The position numbers and the translations under genes are program-made. DNA of 64,000 bases from Channallabes apus. Its lineage: Eukaryota; Chordata; Actinopteri; Siluriformes; Clariidae. The stretch is from NCBI GenBank assembly GCA_030522415.1, contig CM060109.1:36074892-36138891 (forward strand). Reading direction: 5' to 3'. The notes under the pieces were generated by a model. It made no database searches and was not told the DNA's origin. It was given only the letters and a program-made list of their open reading frames with translations. Positions 24,020 through 36,843 of the stretch are shown piece after piece (position 1 is the stretch's first letter; each line of letters begins with the position of its first letter).

Positions 24020-25030
24020 GAGGGGTAATAGGGCTCCCAGTTCTCGCCAAGATTGGTGCCCTTTTGAAGGTGAATTTAGCAAGTGTTTATAAACATTGTG
24101 GGTGATAAGGTGACATTTCTAAACGTTATGATGCCTCTAAATATATTTGAAGAGCAAATTTCAATTTGAGCTAAAGCATCATGTTGAATGGGTTTTCTGC
24201 TCCAGAGAAGCTTATTGTTCCTGTTTAACGATTTATGACAGGCCCCAGTGAGCAGGGAGAGATAGGAATCAGCTTTGCTAAATGTGGTTTGTGGTTTAAA
24301 CGGTAAATCCATTCAAATCAACATATTTTTGGCACCTCATGACCTTTTCGTAAAATGAATTCATGGCACTCAACTTTGTCTTGTGGCATTTAAAGACCAC
24401 AGAGCCAAGAACTAATCGCTTGATATCAACTGCTTGAAGAGTGTCTCCTCATTTGGGCCGTAGCAGCAGCGTATGCCTGTATAACTCTCTAATTCGATTT
24501 TAATGCCTCCCAGGGCCACTATTGCACTACGATGGCTTTGATAATGATGCAGTTGTCATCATCCAGTGGTGAACTCTAATATTGAGGGAATGTTAATTGC
24601 TTTTGTGACACTTATCTCATTATTTTATATTATTCTCTTATATCCTCCTCAAGGAAACAGCACACGCTCTGCTGATAGCAAATGCTAAAATGGTAAACCC
24701 ACGGACGTACATGTAGCCTTGAGATGGGAAGAGCAACACCAAGTGAGTTTGCACTCTTCTGTATGGATTTATTTTAGATTTGAGTACATAAATAAAGATA
24801 ATGACAAGGTCTTCATTTTTTTAACACAGGGCAAAGTTTGAAATGTTCTCTTTCAAAAGCGGCAAATGGAAAAGTGACATGGAGGCTGCTCTTGTCTGTT
24901 TTACTTATTCTCTGCCTCAGGGTTTCATATTCTGTCTGGACGAGTGCTGTTATTTTCCTCAAGGGTTCACAAGGCCACGCTCTTTCATTTCAACAGAAAA
25001 TTGTTTCCCAGGATTTCAATCTTTGACTGC
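24020..25030. promoter_or_regulatory. Candidate conserved regulatory block
   Basis: About 1 kb with no repeats and evenly mixed composition, densest at 24,330-24,660. Typical pieces are TCTAATTCGATTTTAATGCC near 24,489 and GGGAATGTTAATTGC near 24,586. Two overlapping frames at 24,838-25,100 resemble no known protein. It is among the strongest enhancer-like stretches by eye. Function and conservation are inferred. Confidence 0.4.
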
Positions 25031-25999
25031 TAGATATGACAAAACACAATATCAAGAACACTTATGTTTCTTATTTGCCATTCTTTCAAGGCATAAATAA
25101 AAGATCAGTATAAATTTGAGTCAAGTCGAACAGACTGTACAAGTAAGAAATAAACATTTTATACAGCTTGGGACTCTAAACAAGCCTTGCTGTATTCTCC
25201 CATTCATGACTGAATAACCTCAGCTTCACTGACCACTGCATCATTTGTCATCCTTGAAAATCAATTAGTGGCGATGTGATAGCACATCGTTGATGGGATC
25301 CCTCTGCTGAACAGACAAACAGAGCCTTAGAAAGCCAAAAGTGATGTATTCACTAGGTGTTTTTTTTTCTGTTCAACTCCACATATATAGTGTTCATGTA
25401 CTGATATCTAAGAACATTTATGATAGCTGCCAGTAGGCTGTATGAAATAAATCATCTTCTGATAGGAAAGAAAAGTCAGATTGACCACAGAATATTTCAA
25501 AGTACCAGCTAGAACTCCCTTCCTTTCCTGTAGAAAAGTAACATTTATTGTTCAAAGATTGTAGAAAGCATATCGATGAAAATGCAAAAAAGTAATACAT
25601 CTTTCCCTTAATTGATACCATTAAATGAGGTTTGAAAGAGACTTCTTAACTGGCAAAAACAATGCATTTCAAAAAGAAAGACAAAAGTGGGAAAAGACAA
25701 ATGAGGTAGCAGTACTAGATGAAATCCATGTACAGATCTCAAAAGTAAATGGCATCAGACTAGATGTGTGTGTAATTACTCCAGCTACTTTTGACAGAAA
25801 TCATCTATTTAAAATATATTTTAAAAATATATAGATATTGCAAATATTTTTTTAAAAACTATGCTGGAGTAAAAATGTGTATTGTGTAAATTTAATATAT
25901 TTTATTACACAAAATGATTTCACAGACAAAACTACAAAACAAAAACGTAAAAGCATGTATGATTGTGTTGAATAAAGCAATGTGTAGTGAGGGGTTTAA
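25031..25999. other. Intergenic DNA, nothing firm
   Basis: AT-rich, no gene recognised. A short mid-GC patch at 25,240-25,330 might belong to a regulatory element. Confidence 0.4.
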
Positions 26000-26290
26000 T
26001 TTTGATATGAAACCAAAAGGCCCTCAACTGCGACGATTCACAAACATTTGATCTACATCTCAGTTTCTGGTAAATGTTCAAACGTCCTATTGACAGACTG
26101 CTACTCCCCCCCCCCCCCCCCTTCCGCCTGAGTCAGTGTCAGGGGTCAAGCTGAGATGGAGTGCGCTGGAATCAGGTGCTACTGTCCTGCTGACAGTGAT
26201 GCATTGCCACACTCAGGGGGTCATGTCTCTGTAAACATGCATTATCAAAACCCAAAGACAAATGTGGGAGGATAACCTAAGAGCCAGTGT
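26000..26290. promoter_or_regulatory. Candidate conserved noncoding element with poly-C tract
   Basis: GC-balanced, repeat-free block containing CTGAGTCAGTG (an AP-1/MARE-like TGAGTCA core) near 26,129. It is interrupted by a C16 homopolymer at 26,106-26,121, which is an assembly-prone site. It lies just beyond the presumed end of lnpa. Confidence 0.28.
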
Positions 26291-26903
26291 GCAAGAGAGA
26301 AAAACAGAAATGTGTGTGTTTGTCAGTGGGGGCAACATGGGTAGAGATAGTTCTCTTGCTGCAAATGAAGAGGGTCAAGCAATCAAGCTGGGTTGGGCTT
26401 GCGTGTCAGTCCCATTATCTAACACTGTCTGAAATGATCAATGAGATAAAATAAAATGATCACAAGCCAAAATAGACCAGCTAATGAAAATGGACTGTGT
26501 TTTAACAGATTCCTTTCAATGTCCTTCCATATCAGGATAGCTGGAACATAGACAGGAAGGAGAGTAAGCAATAAAGCAACCCACTAACAGCCCTAACAAC
26601 CAATTTCTTTAGAGGACACATGCTTTTTCCTCTCTAGAAATGCAGGTTCAGTTAAGTATTCAGCTGGGCAGTGTTACTGACCCCTAATCTCTCACAACAA
26701 TCCACACATCTTTTAGCAAGCTTAACATTTCCCTGTGCAAAGGTAAAAAGGTGATATCTACAATAGTGCACAACAATGTAAACAAGAGCCACATGAACAT
26801 TAAAATCATAAAGTCTTTTGAAGATCGTACTAATGCTCTAGTTAAATGTAGACAATTAAAGAACATAAAAATAAAACACCTTAAGAGCATATTTAAAACC
26901 AGT

Positions 26904-26909
26904 TTTATT
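26904..26909 (-). terminator. Possible lnpa polyadenylation signal
   Basis: TTTATT on the plus strand gives AATAAA on the lnpa strand, about 0.93 kb past the stop codon. Variant ATTAAA signals lie nearer the stop, at about 27,383 and 27,613. The true 3' end is therefore uncertain. Confidence 0.3.
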
Positions 26910-27391
26910 TGTGAAAAGGCAGGGGGGGGGGGGGAATCATATGTTGCAATTAAATAACTTAAATATTTTCTTTACAAATCTCAAATAGAACACCACATAC
27001 ATACAGTACACAATACTGCACTATGTTCAGATTCTATAAGTAAATAAATAGTTGTGGATTTCCTTTAATGACTAGCTTAATATGTGTAAACATGAAACTC
27101 ATCTCACTGCAGGTAGGCAGAAAACTATATAACCTACTACATACCTTCAAAAACGGCACTGTAAATTGTAAACATCCGTAAATATAAAACATCTCATAAC
27201 AGAGCAAAAGTTTTGCAATATCGTATGGTGAAAGTTAATACATTCAGTTATAAACAGTACTCAAGAATTTCTCCTTTTTTAAATAAAGGGGTATTACTGA
27301 GGAGTTATTCTCCTTAAGGAAAAACACTTTAAATTCACGACAGACAGAAGTGCATTCTTAACAGGCATCAAACTGGTGCTGATTTAATGGT

Positions 27392-27606
27392 GGTTGTTGG
27401 TCTTTTGGCTGTTCCCGACAAGGGGTCGCCACAGCGGAATATTCAAGCCGCACAACAACTTGGCACAGGTTTTACGCCGGATGCCCTTTCTGATGCAACC
27501 CTCCCATTTTATCCGGGCTTGGGACCGGCACTGCATCAGGTGAATGGGGGGTTTGGGCACTTCCGCATGGCAGGCGAATCACCTACCACTGAGCCACCAG
27601 TGCCCT
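27392..27606 (-). mobile_element. tRNA-Gly-like SINE (family 2) with 15-bp TSD, lnpa 3' UTR
   Basis: A 215-bp element flanked by a perfect 15-bp duplication, TGCTGATTTAATGGT at 27,377-27,391 and 27,607-27,621. On the minus strand its head reads like tRNA-Gly(GCC): GTGGCTCAGTGGTAGGTGAT, then TCGCCTGCCATGCGG. The B-box region is deleted in this copy but intact in the copy at 36.4-36.7 kb. It lies 0.2-0.4 kb beyond the lnpa stop on the same strand, so it may be transcribed in the lnpa 3' UTR. Confidence 0.85.
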
Positions 27607-27633
27607 TGCTGATTTAATGGTACTTCAACATTT

Positions 27634-27651
27634 AAAAAAAAAAAAAAAAAG
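27634..27651. repeat. Poly-A homopolymer
   Basis: About 18 consecutive A on the plus strand (T on the lnpa strand), shortly after the SINE. Confidence 0.85.
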
Positions 27652-27833
27652 GCACTTGATATGCATTTCTCTCTTTCAACTTCAGATTGTAGTTAAAAAT
27701 AGAAAAATAAGAAATGTATAGGTAAACTAGGCTAAATCAAAGCTATAAACATTTTAGGTACTCAAAACACATTAAGCATGCATTACATAATGCACAACTT
27801 TCCAGGGGGACTGGTTACATTCACAGATATTCT

Positions 27834-30800
27834 TTATTCCACCTCCATAGCAGACACATCTTGATCATTGTCCGATTTGTCAGCAAGGTCCGAGAGAGTG
27901 GTGACTGGTTCTACAGGTCCTGAATTCTCTGCTTGGTTTTCTGCTGAATGCTCACTTGACTTTTCTTCCTCTACAGGACCAATGGACTCAGATTTATCCT
28001 CTACTAAACAAAAACAACAACAATTGATGCATATTAAGATTATGTAGTTAAATAAACAGCGAGACCTCGTAATCTCTAAAGAAAAGAGGGAACACCTCAA
28101 CATACAATGCATAACTGTAGGAGATCATAAATATATTCAAATCCTTTGCGTCACAGTAAATCTGCTTTCAGATTCAAGGTAAAGTGACTTTAGAGACAAT
28201 GAGCTAACATGATAATTTTCTCACTGTAGAAGAAAAAGGATGGGCACAGGCTAAGCAACACAACCAGTAGACTCATAGACCAAGGAGTGGTTTATCCAGG
28301 AAAAACTATCCAATTGTAATGTGCTTAAACAGTACAAAGGAGGAGATAGATAGCACTTTTCTCGGTAAGTGTTAAACTGCCCTGCGATGTAGTAGTTTGA
28401 AAACATGTGGCTGACTGGCTTCAGTTGTTAGCCTTCACTGTCCCTGGTTGGCACTTGTATGATATGGGAGAGTTGGCTGGTGGGAGAAAAAGAGGCAAGT
28501 GACTCAGCTAGGGAGAAATTATAGAAAAGATTTCAAATTCAAATAAAATATATTTATATTAACATTTTTGTGTATTTAAAAACAAATATTTTCAGACCAA
28601 TTATTTCATATAGATAAATGACAATTGATATTAGTTAAGCCTTTATTAGTCACGTATACATTACAGCACAGTGAAATTCCTTCTTCGCATATCCCAGCAC
28701 AACTGGGGTCAGAGCGCAGGGTCAGCCATGATACAGCGCCCCTGGAGCAGATAGGGTTAAGGGCCTTGCTCAAGGGCCCAACAGTGGCAACCTGGTGGAG
28801 CTGGGGGATCGAACCGCCGATCTTCCGATCAGTAACTCAGTGCCTTAGCCCTCTGAGCCACCACTGCCCTGAAATTACTGGAGGGGTTGGCAAATTACAG
28901 TATACTCCCAAGGCAAAAGATACTTACAGACCAGTATTACTTTTTTCTCTAAAAAGGTATAATCCATTTACAGCCAATTTCAGAAAACTCCATCATGGTT
29001 TGTGGTCCCCAGGTAGCTGAGAGACTGTCAATAAGCACCATTTTCTTTTTTTGTCTCAGTTTCCTTTTTACCTCCTTGTATAGGATGAACAAAACAAAAA
29101 TAAACTCATAATATCTTTCCATATTTTGGCCATTTCAGTTGCTGATACTATTGCTCCACCTTTTTAAATGAAGTTTTTAAGGGTAATTTATAGGTGATTG
29201 CCTTTTATAAACAAATGTATAGTAAACATGGTGTACATTTTTAGTCCAGTTAGGCTTACATAAATATTTACATTACATTAAGGATATTTAACAGATACAT
29301 ATGAGAACCTCTGCATAAGGTTATCACATTTTTTTAATACATTACCTCTGCTGGGATTTGAAACCTCAAACTTCCAAGCAATCAGCACAATGTTCTATCC
29401 AATGTTCTTTCTGAGCCAACTTGAACAATTTTACTCAAAGAATGATGAATGAGAACCTTTCTAGGCAATCGTTAGTATTATGTAGCTAGCTGCCGACTAA
29501 TGTGATGCTAACAATAATTTTACACTCATTTACATTCATTTCTTGGACATAAATATATACTTTTTCAATCCAGTGATGTCAAAAAGGTAACTGTCTACTT
29601 TGGTTAAACGTTTGTTTTCCTGCTGAAACCTGATTTGTGTTTATACAGCCAATTAGGATGCCTGAAATTAAACAAAGTAGAAAGGATAGCGGACATAGGC
29701 AAAATATAACGTTATGTGACCAGTACCTTGAGAAGAAGTGGGTGCACTTTGATCTGTCTCCATAGCAACAGCAGATGGTCCTAGGTTTGCCTTGGCTTCA
29801 ATAAATTCAGGTAGCTGTGGAGCCTGGGGGCGTGTCTTCCGGGCAGGATTCAGGAAGTAGCAGTAAGCACATCTGAATGCTGAAAAAGAGCAGCCATAAC
29901 ACATGGCTCATTCCAATTATCCATTGGCAAATTGATGTATTATGAAAATAAAGCATGCGCTTATGGACATGCATATGAAAAAAAATGAAAAACTGTCAAA
30001 TGTATGCATGTGAACATATACTTGTTTGGCATGTAAAATCTGTTTTCAAACTGCATTCAAAATGTTAAACTTGAAACACTAGTGAAGGCCCATTTATGAG
30101 GTCCATGATATACGAAGCTGCCAAGTGTCAGAGAGGAATAAAGACAAGTTTGATGAAGACTGACAAGTTGTCCCATGTCCCTCTAAATCTTACCAATATA
30201 TTCAAATTCCTCCTTTAATGCCATGCCATTATGAGATAGACACTGCTGGCATACTAGGGCATATCTGCAAAAGAAAACAAGGATATGAATTTATTAAAGC
30301 AGGTCGACTGACAAGACACCTGCTCACTTTAGAACAACCAATTCATGCTTTCAACATGACTTATTGTGTTGTACTTCTCACAAAAAGCCATAAAGGAAAA
30401 TACCAGTTGCTTAATTTTGCATGCATGAAATCATTACAAAAAGAACTGGCTAGCACATTTTGACAAGGAAGTCAGTCAGAACTTTCAAGCATGAAAAATC
30501 CCTTTTTGCTTGTCATTTATGCACACTAACTGCTAACCCACCCTCCACTGAGGGCAAAACAATTATTATTTATTACATGGGGAGAAGCATAAAACTTTGT
30601 TGCTTATTTCACTGGCTTAAATTTTTTGGTGTACAGAAACGAAACAGGAAATTGAGCAAATCAGTCCAATCATTCCCAACACCATGTGGTAAACAGGTAC
30701 AGGAGCTACAAATACATAGACCTGCATTAACGATATAATACACAATCATAGTTTTATATTAAAATTGTATGTTCCAAAATCTGTTGCACTATTATGAGCA

Positions 30801-32050
30801 ATATGCGTTTCCTTATTTGCAGATTTTAATATACAAAATTAATCATGCTTACAAATCAATATACCAAAGAAATTTCTGATTTTCAATGAGGTTGGATTTT
30901 TGATCTATCTGAAGGTGGACTGTTCTAGAGACAAATAGCCAGCAATCTTTAATCTTGTCATGTAACTGAAGCAACCCCAGATCTGCTGCTTCCAGTGGCT
31001 TTACAGTATGCACAACGTATTATGGGTGCATTGCTTCATGTACTTCCCTTCTTACCCCAATGTGAGTTGAATTTGTTGCTTCTACAGCTGCTAAAGTAAA
31101 TGCAAACTATTACAACTGTGTAATTCAAGTCTTGCATGCTCTACATTTTGTAAACCTTTTGAGCAAGTATTTTATCATAAAACCAATAGTATCCATTTTC
31201 TTCTTAAATGTCTGTGTAGACAGAAATATGCAGGCCCCCACAAAACATGGCTAATGTGTGGGGGAAAACATTCACTGCCAATCCAATGAGTAGTTACTAG
31301 ATGACTTTATCAGTGGAATAAATTTAAGTTTGGCTCAAGTTGTGGCATCTCTTAAACAACCCATTTTTCAACATGATCAACTGCTTCAATGACTTTTGCC
31401 TAAAATCTTAAGCTCACATTGAAATGGCAATTTTCTGTGCTGCCTTTGTAATGCATACATATTGCCAAACGTTTAAGATACTGGATATTTACCTATTCTG
31501 GGGCCCATCACCTACTAGGTATCCAACAAGCTTGTCCAAAGTTCCTCTATCTCGTGGGAGGACAGGCTGTGGCAGGGGTGGGCCAGGAGGATGCATTCCT
31601 GTGGGCACATACAAAAATGGTTACAAGAAAACCATCCAAGAATACACATGGAGGCCTTTCAGACCATGAACCAGTTTACAGATAGACCTGCAGTCCTCTG
31701 CAGCAGGCAGGTGGCCATGATAAATAGATGGCAGCGACAGATTTTAATAATGACTCAGAAATAATCCTCCCTATAGATAACTGCAAACCTGCTGTGATCC
31801 TCATCTCTAATTAATATAATTTAACATGAAGAGCGATCATAGTGAGATGACTGGTCATTTCTACCAGACTTGGCAAAGTCTTGATATCCTGCTGCTTATT
31901 AATTTACAAGCATATGGAATCTCTGTGGTGACTTTCACATCAAATTGCTTTTACTAGCAATTCCTTACAAAAATCATTTTGCTTGGATGGGTTCACCCTC
32001 AAGTACTTATGACAATTCTCTTCTCGCATTAAGGGAGAAGAAAAAGAAAG

Positions 32051-32083
<33 letters not shown>

Positions 32084-35000
32084 TATATTGCTGCTAGGAA
32101 ATTGTCAATCATCTCTGGCAGATAATGACCATAACAACGAGGAATAAATCACATACTGTAATTCTGTATCATACGGTTTTCTTAGAAAATAAGGAAAATG
32201 TACTTTTTACAGACTATCTAAACTTTATTTAAATTTACTGATGTGAGTAATTATATAAAGACATTAAAACTCAAAGCAGCACATATGAAACAAACATTAG
32301 CCACATACAGCAATAATGACATAGCATGAAAATCGCAAAATATTGGCAGTTTTTGGCACACAGACTTCAACATGTCCTGCACCAACAACCCTGGACAGTT
32401 GTTGTCCACCAACAAATCTGGAATTTGGCATGTGCATGCTGATGTTCGTGTTAAGAGAATTTCTTTTATTAATTTTTTTTTTTGGTACTGCATGATTCAA
32501 AATATTTTGATGCAATTTCATAGATTCCGTTTCTCCAACTTAACCTAGTGATTTTATTAAAAAGAGTAAACCCAAAAAGTGCGCATAACTCACCCACACC
32601 AGGGGCTGGGGACCCTGTAGGGGTAGCATTTCTCCTCAGCAGGATATGGTGCTGGCCAGAAGTAGACAGGTTCCTTTCTGGAGGTCCACCAGGCGCTGAA
32701 ATCAGGGCAGGAATGGCAGTTGGGCCAGGAGGAGGACGTGCTGCTAGTGCTAGGTGTGGAGTCACATGAACAGGAGGGCGAGGAGTCGTATGCCTCTGAC
32801 GAAGTTCTGAGAAATAAGGGGAAAACCCGACCAAAGTGTGTGCTTATTGAAGCAGATAATCCAAAAACTATTTTGTTTACAATCGCAGCACATGTGTTGT
32901 TTTCTCCTAACCTTGACCTTGCCTAGGAGTTACAGGGGGTCCGATCGGTGTAGCATCCAGCTCCTGCAAAAACCAAGAACCTGATTCCAAATTCTTCAGG
33001 TAATCCAATACCATTTGCAATCTGTGGATTCTGCTGGAATACTTACAATCTTTTTCTTAGAATCTGGATCAAACCGCTCTAATATCAATTTGGCATTTTT
33101 GTAGGTTTCTGTTTCCATAACTTGCTCAAGCTAGAAAATGTATATAAACCATTCAGTCTATGAATAAAATAATGCATGTACAGCACAATAATGACAGCAA
33201 TTTTTATTTTTTTTACATCTCATTGACAGAAGTAGAAATTGATTCCAAGTAATGTAAAAAGGGACTACAAATGTGCTACTGATTCAGCTTCTGGCAGGTT
33301 TTACATTTTGTTCTATTTAACTTCATTTTAAAACTCATTTTAGAAAAAGAGCAAATTGAGCTAATTATTTAGATTAAATGAAAAGAATAATTACAAGATC
33401 TATTCTGATAATGGAGAGTGTAAAAATCCATCAACTGTAATTATTGAAAGTTATTACACATGACAACAAATGACAAGCAATTTCTCTGATTTATTTCCTC
33501 CCAGTACTAAACACTATTAATTTTAAGACAAGCCGTCGGCCAAGCATTTTACCAAGTTATGTCTGTGCAATTAACCATTACCTGCATTGATTTTAGATTA
33601 TTTATTTGAAGAATAATTTTCTCTCCTTACTAAGATCAGAAGCTTAACTGTACAGAGAAGGGATGCTCTTGTTTTAGCATTAGCATGGTGTTAGCCTACT
33701 GTCAAAAGTAAAGCTGAATGGCCTACAAGGGCAAAGCCAGCACATTAGCATTTAAGGTTAACGCTCACATTACAGGTGCAAAGATGTCTGACATTTCTGA
33801 GAAGGTGTGCACTCTAGTTTGACCCCTTACAATATAACTAGATTTTAAATGTTCTACACGGGTATGAAAGTGCAAGGAGCAATGGCCTCTCTGGCCAAAT
33901 AGACTACAATTAATCATCAGAATGCACCATTCAGAAACAATAGACAATCCAGAAGAAATACTTACTATTTTCTTTTTTTCAGATTTCAATTCTTCTAATT
34001 TTTCAACTGAAACATGAAGGATGGTTACAGTAGAAAATAAAACACAAAATTAAATGACTAAATTTAAAGTGGGTGATATTTTCTGTAAAAATATTTAAGA
34101 ACCATGTGAACTGATGTGATTATTTTACCATTTCTTTCTGTTCTTCTTGTATACAACATAATCAACAGTTTTCTCAGAAGCCATACACTGTGGATGTAAA
34201 AATATATACTATAAGCAATAACAGGATACACATTATAAATATATAAAAGTTAGCATAATGAAAAACAATCCATCCCATTTGTATCAATTTTTTCTATCAG
34301 CAATCAATCTATAAAGTGGACAAACAAATGTAAACTTAGGTTTTAAAGTAACCAGATCACATCATTCAGAAAGGTAAAACCAGAGCAAAAAAAAAAAGGA
34401 AAAAAGCAACATGCATCTCTTTTGCATTTGATAGTAAGTGCACAAAAATAAGCTATAAACAGCAAGGAATTATTTCTAAAACAAAACCGGCAGGGGCTAC
34501 AAAACTTTAGTTGAATGTATTTTGGGGTCTTGGTATATGAATGCAAAACATTTGTGTGTGTTTTACATATACATATAAAACACATACTGTACATACATGA
34601 GAAAGTGCATGCGCGAGAGATAAATTAAGATATACTTACAGCAGTGGAAATATTAAAAATGGTGAAGCCAATATTAGTTTCCCCATTAGCTGTTCAGGGA
34701 TGTACCACAAATAAACAATAATGCAGGCTAACATGTACAGAAGGATTGAATATAGAAGCAATCTGTAGACCCATAGCTTTAGTTGTTTCTGATTCTTTTC
34801 TCTGTGCTCCTCAAGGATGTGGATATCCTAAAAAAAAAAAAAATAATAATAATAATAATAATAAAAAGGGGAACAATTAAAACCCAAGAAGCAGCATGCT
34901 GAATGGCAATGTGTATAATTATTAAAGCAATGTACAGCACTCAAGCAGATCAGTACTGCACAATCTACAATCTTTTCTGCTCTTCCGTAAGTCATTTTTA

Positions 35001-36843
35001 AATATTTGTCAATTATTCATAACACATACTTTGATGTCTAAAAATTGTTCATAAAGCATCTAAAAGGTACATCACGATTTCTGTGTAGCTGATTCACCAA
35101 TGTACACCATTGAAAGCACAAAGCACTATTCAAATAAAACTTAATTGAATACTTGAATTGTACATAATCTCTGAATTACAAAGACTTATAAAAAAAAAAA
35201 AAAAAGAAAAGAAAAAGAACAGTAAACATCAAATGTAACACACTGTCTGTTTGATGTGTGGGCACCATATTGTGACTACACAGCAAGACTTGTAGCAAAA
35301 CAATGATTTGACATGGGCTCAAAGTCCCAGACAAAGCCCCTAGGAAGCTGAATTTTACATTATAAACACAGACAAGTGGCAATCCACAAAAAATTAAATA
35401 AATAAAAAATAATAATAATAAATAAATAATAAAAATAAGCATTTTTGGAAAGCCAGCATTCCAATCAAATTAGTAGACCTGAACTAATTGTTGAATAATA
35501 TGACTTGAGCTTTTCAGTGGTAAATTATTTTATTTTAATGGATTTCGGCCATTTAAAATGCAAATCCTTGGTGAGAAAGACTTCTTAAGGACTATCGTAA
35601 GTGGTTTTAAATAACCTCGTTCCAAAGATATCCAAGAACGATTCCAAAGAGTGTGAGCCAAAGAAGTGCTCTGAAAAGAGCAAAGGCAAACACAGCAACA
35701 CATGTCTCAGTCTAATAATAACTGCAAGGTTGATTGTGCCAATGTCTATTGAGTATTGTAGTTAACTGTATAGTTTTGCAAGATCATATCTCCCTCCATG
35801 TAGGAAAATCTTTTACAGAAAATTGAGCTATTCATATTATATGTACAGATAAATGCTGTATCAGTAAGACTGGATTTCTCTAAATTTAATGAGCTCTGTG
35901 GACTTGGAGGTAGATTACTTCTTACCTTGTCAAGGCCTTCCAACACCTCCACAGTTGTTGGCTTGGTCTGAAATACAAGTCAGACTATTACTACAAGTCT
36001 GTATAAAAGGTAAAAGACAAATCATACATTTCATTTAAAAAGATCTAGCAGATGAACTTGCAAATTGATTTAAAAGTCCAGTTATGTGATTGCCTGCTTT
36101 CTAGTTCTTTGACATTTTGTTACTAGTTACTGGAAATATCAACAGTAATATAAAGTCATTCTGAAAATATTATATATCCAGTACTGTGCAAAAGGTTTTA
36201 AAAAAAATAAAAATAAAAATATTAGGTTTTTTGTTTCCATTTGAAAACTGGTCTGTCTTGTACTATATATTTTTTTCTTGACAGCCATGCATATATTCCC
36301 CTGTAATATGACTATATAATTTTTAAGTTATATATGGAAATACTGAGTGATTTTGTACATAATTATGCAGACATGCTTAATATACAGTACATAAAATTGG
36401 TACAGCATATAATATGGTGCCTAAGACTTTCTGTGTATATATGCATGTTGTTGATCTTTCGGCTGCTCCCGGCAAGGGGTCGTCACAGCGGAATATCCAG
36501 TCCGCACTACAACTTGGCACAGGTTTTACGCCGGATGCCCTTCCTGACGCAACCCTCCCATTTTATCCGGGCTTGGGACCGGCACTGTATCCAGTGGCTG
36601 GGGTGTGGGCACTGGCTGGAATCGAACCCGGGCCGTCCGCATGGCTGGCGAAACACCTACCACTGAGCCACCAGTGCCCTATATCTATATCTATATATAT
36701 ACACACACACATACACACACATATATACATGTATGTGTGTACACACACATGTATATCAAGCATGGCTAAAATGTAATATCTAAATGATATTCATTAATCA
36801 TACATATAGTACATACCCGCCAATGAGAAAACAAAGCTCCCAT
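27834..36843 (-). CDS. lnpa: Lunapark a (ER three-way junction protein), 12 coding exons
   Basis: Lunapark stabilises three-way junctions of the tubular endoplasmic reticulum. Coding exons, in order: 36843-36817, 35967-35926, 34827-34640, 34187-34129, 34006-33966, 33130-33047, 32963-32918, 32806-32594, 31598-31493, 30264-30194, 29879-29727, 28003-27834. All junctions are GT-AG with compatible phases, giving 1,200 nt (399 aa plus stop). The protein starts MGALFSHWRTKP, with Gly2 as a myristoylation site as in the family. A coiled coil (about 16-40) is followed by two membrane segments (about 46-66 and 74-97) and a second charged helix, EKLEELKSEKKK. A proline-rich region follows, then PPGPPLPQPVLPR and a C4 zinc ribbon with Cys274, 277, 296 and 299 (CQQC...CAYC). 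The tail is acidic, ending MEVE. Copy 'a' is inferred from linkage to evx2/hoxd13a. Transcribed in the same direction as evx2. Confidence 0.95.
28639..28870 (-). mobile_element. tRNA-derived SINE (family 3) in the last lnpa intron
   Basis: On the minus strand a tRNA-like head (GTGGCTCAGAGGGCTAAGGC; B-box GGTTCGATCCCC) is followed by a body with GGGCCCTTGAGCAAGGCCCT. It ends in a tail, AATTTCACTGTGCTGTAATG, then AATAAAGG. The tail recurs alone at 42,183-42,225. It lies between lnpa exons 28,003 and 29,727. Open frames across it are not genes. Flanking duplications were not clear. Confidence 0.78.
32041..32081. repeat. Poly-A tract in an lnpa intron
   Basis: Almost pure A for about 40 bp (AAAAAGAAAG then a long A run). 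It is probably a decayed retroelement tail or simple expansion. Confidence 0.9.
36446..36679 (-). mobile_element. tRNA-Gly-like SINE (family 2) in an lnpa intron
   Basis: On the minus strand: GGCACTGGTGGCTCAGTGGT (A-box region), then CGCCAGCCATGCGGACGGCC and GGGTTCGATTCCAGCC (B box). This closely tracks vertebrate tRNA-Gly(GCC). The body matches the copy at 27.4-27.6 kb, including GGGTCGTCACAGCGGAATAT on the plus strand. It sits in the intron between the lnpa exons at 36,817 and 35,967, on the lnpa strand. Confidence 0.85.
36680..36750. repeat. Mixed (TA)n/(CA)n simple repeat
   Basis: TATATC, TATA, CACACA and TGTGTG tracts directly at the 3' flank of the SINE hide any target-site duplication. 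Confidence 0.8.

Noticed and set aside
24843..25100. 85-codon frame that looked exon-like
   Set aside because: No recognisable domain, no splice context, and a second overlapping frame of similar length. More likely conserved noncoding DNA.
28625..29020. 131-codon plus-strand frame
   Set aside because: Most of it crosses the tRNA-derived SINE at 28,639-28,870 and it lies antisense within an lnpa intron. Not a gene.
36615..36679. Possible genuine tRNA-Gly gene
   Set aside because: Very close to tRNA-Gly(GCC), but the 3' stem pairing is imperfect and it continues into a repeat body shared with 27.4-27.6 kb. A SINE head is the simpler reading.
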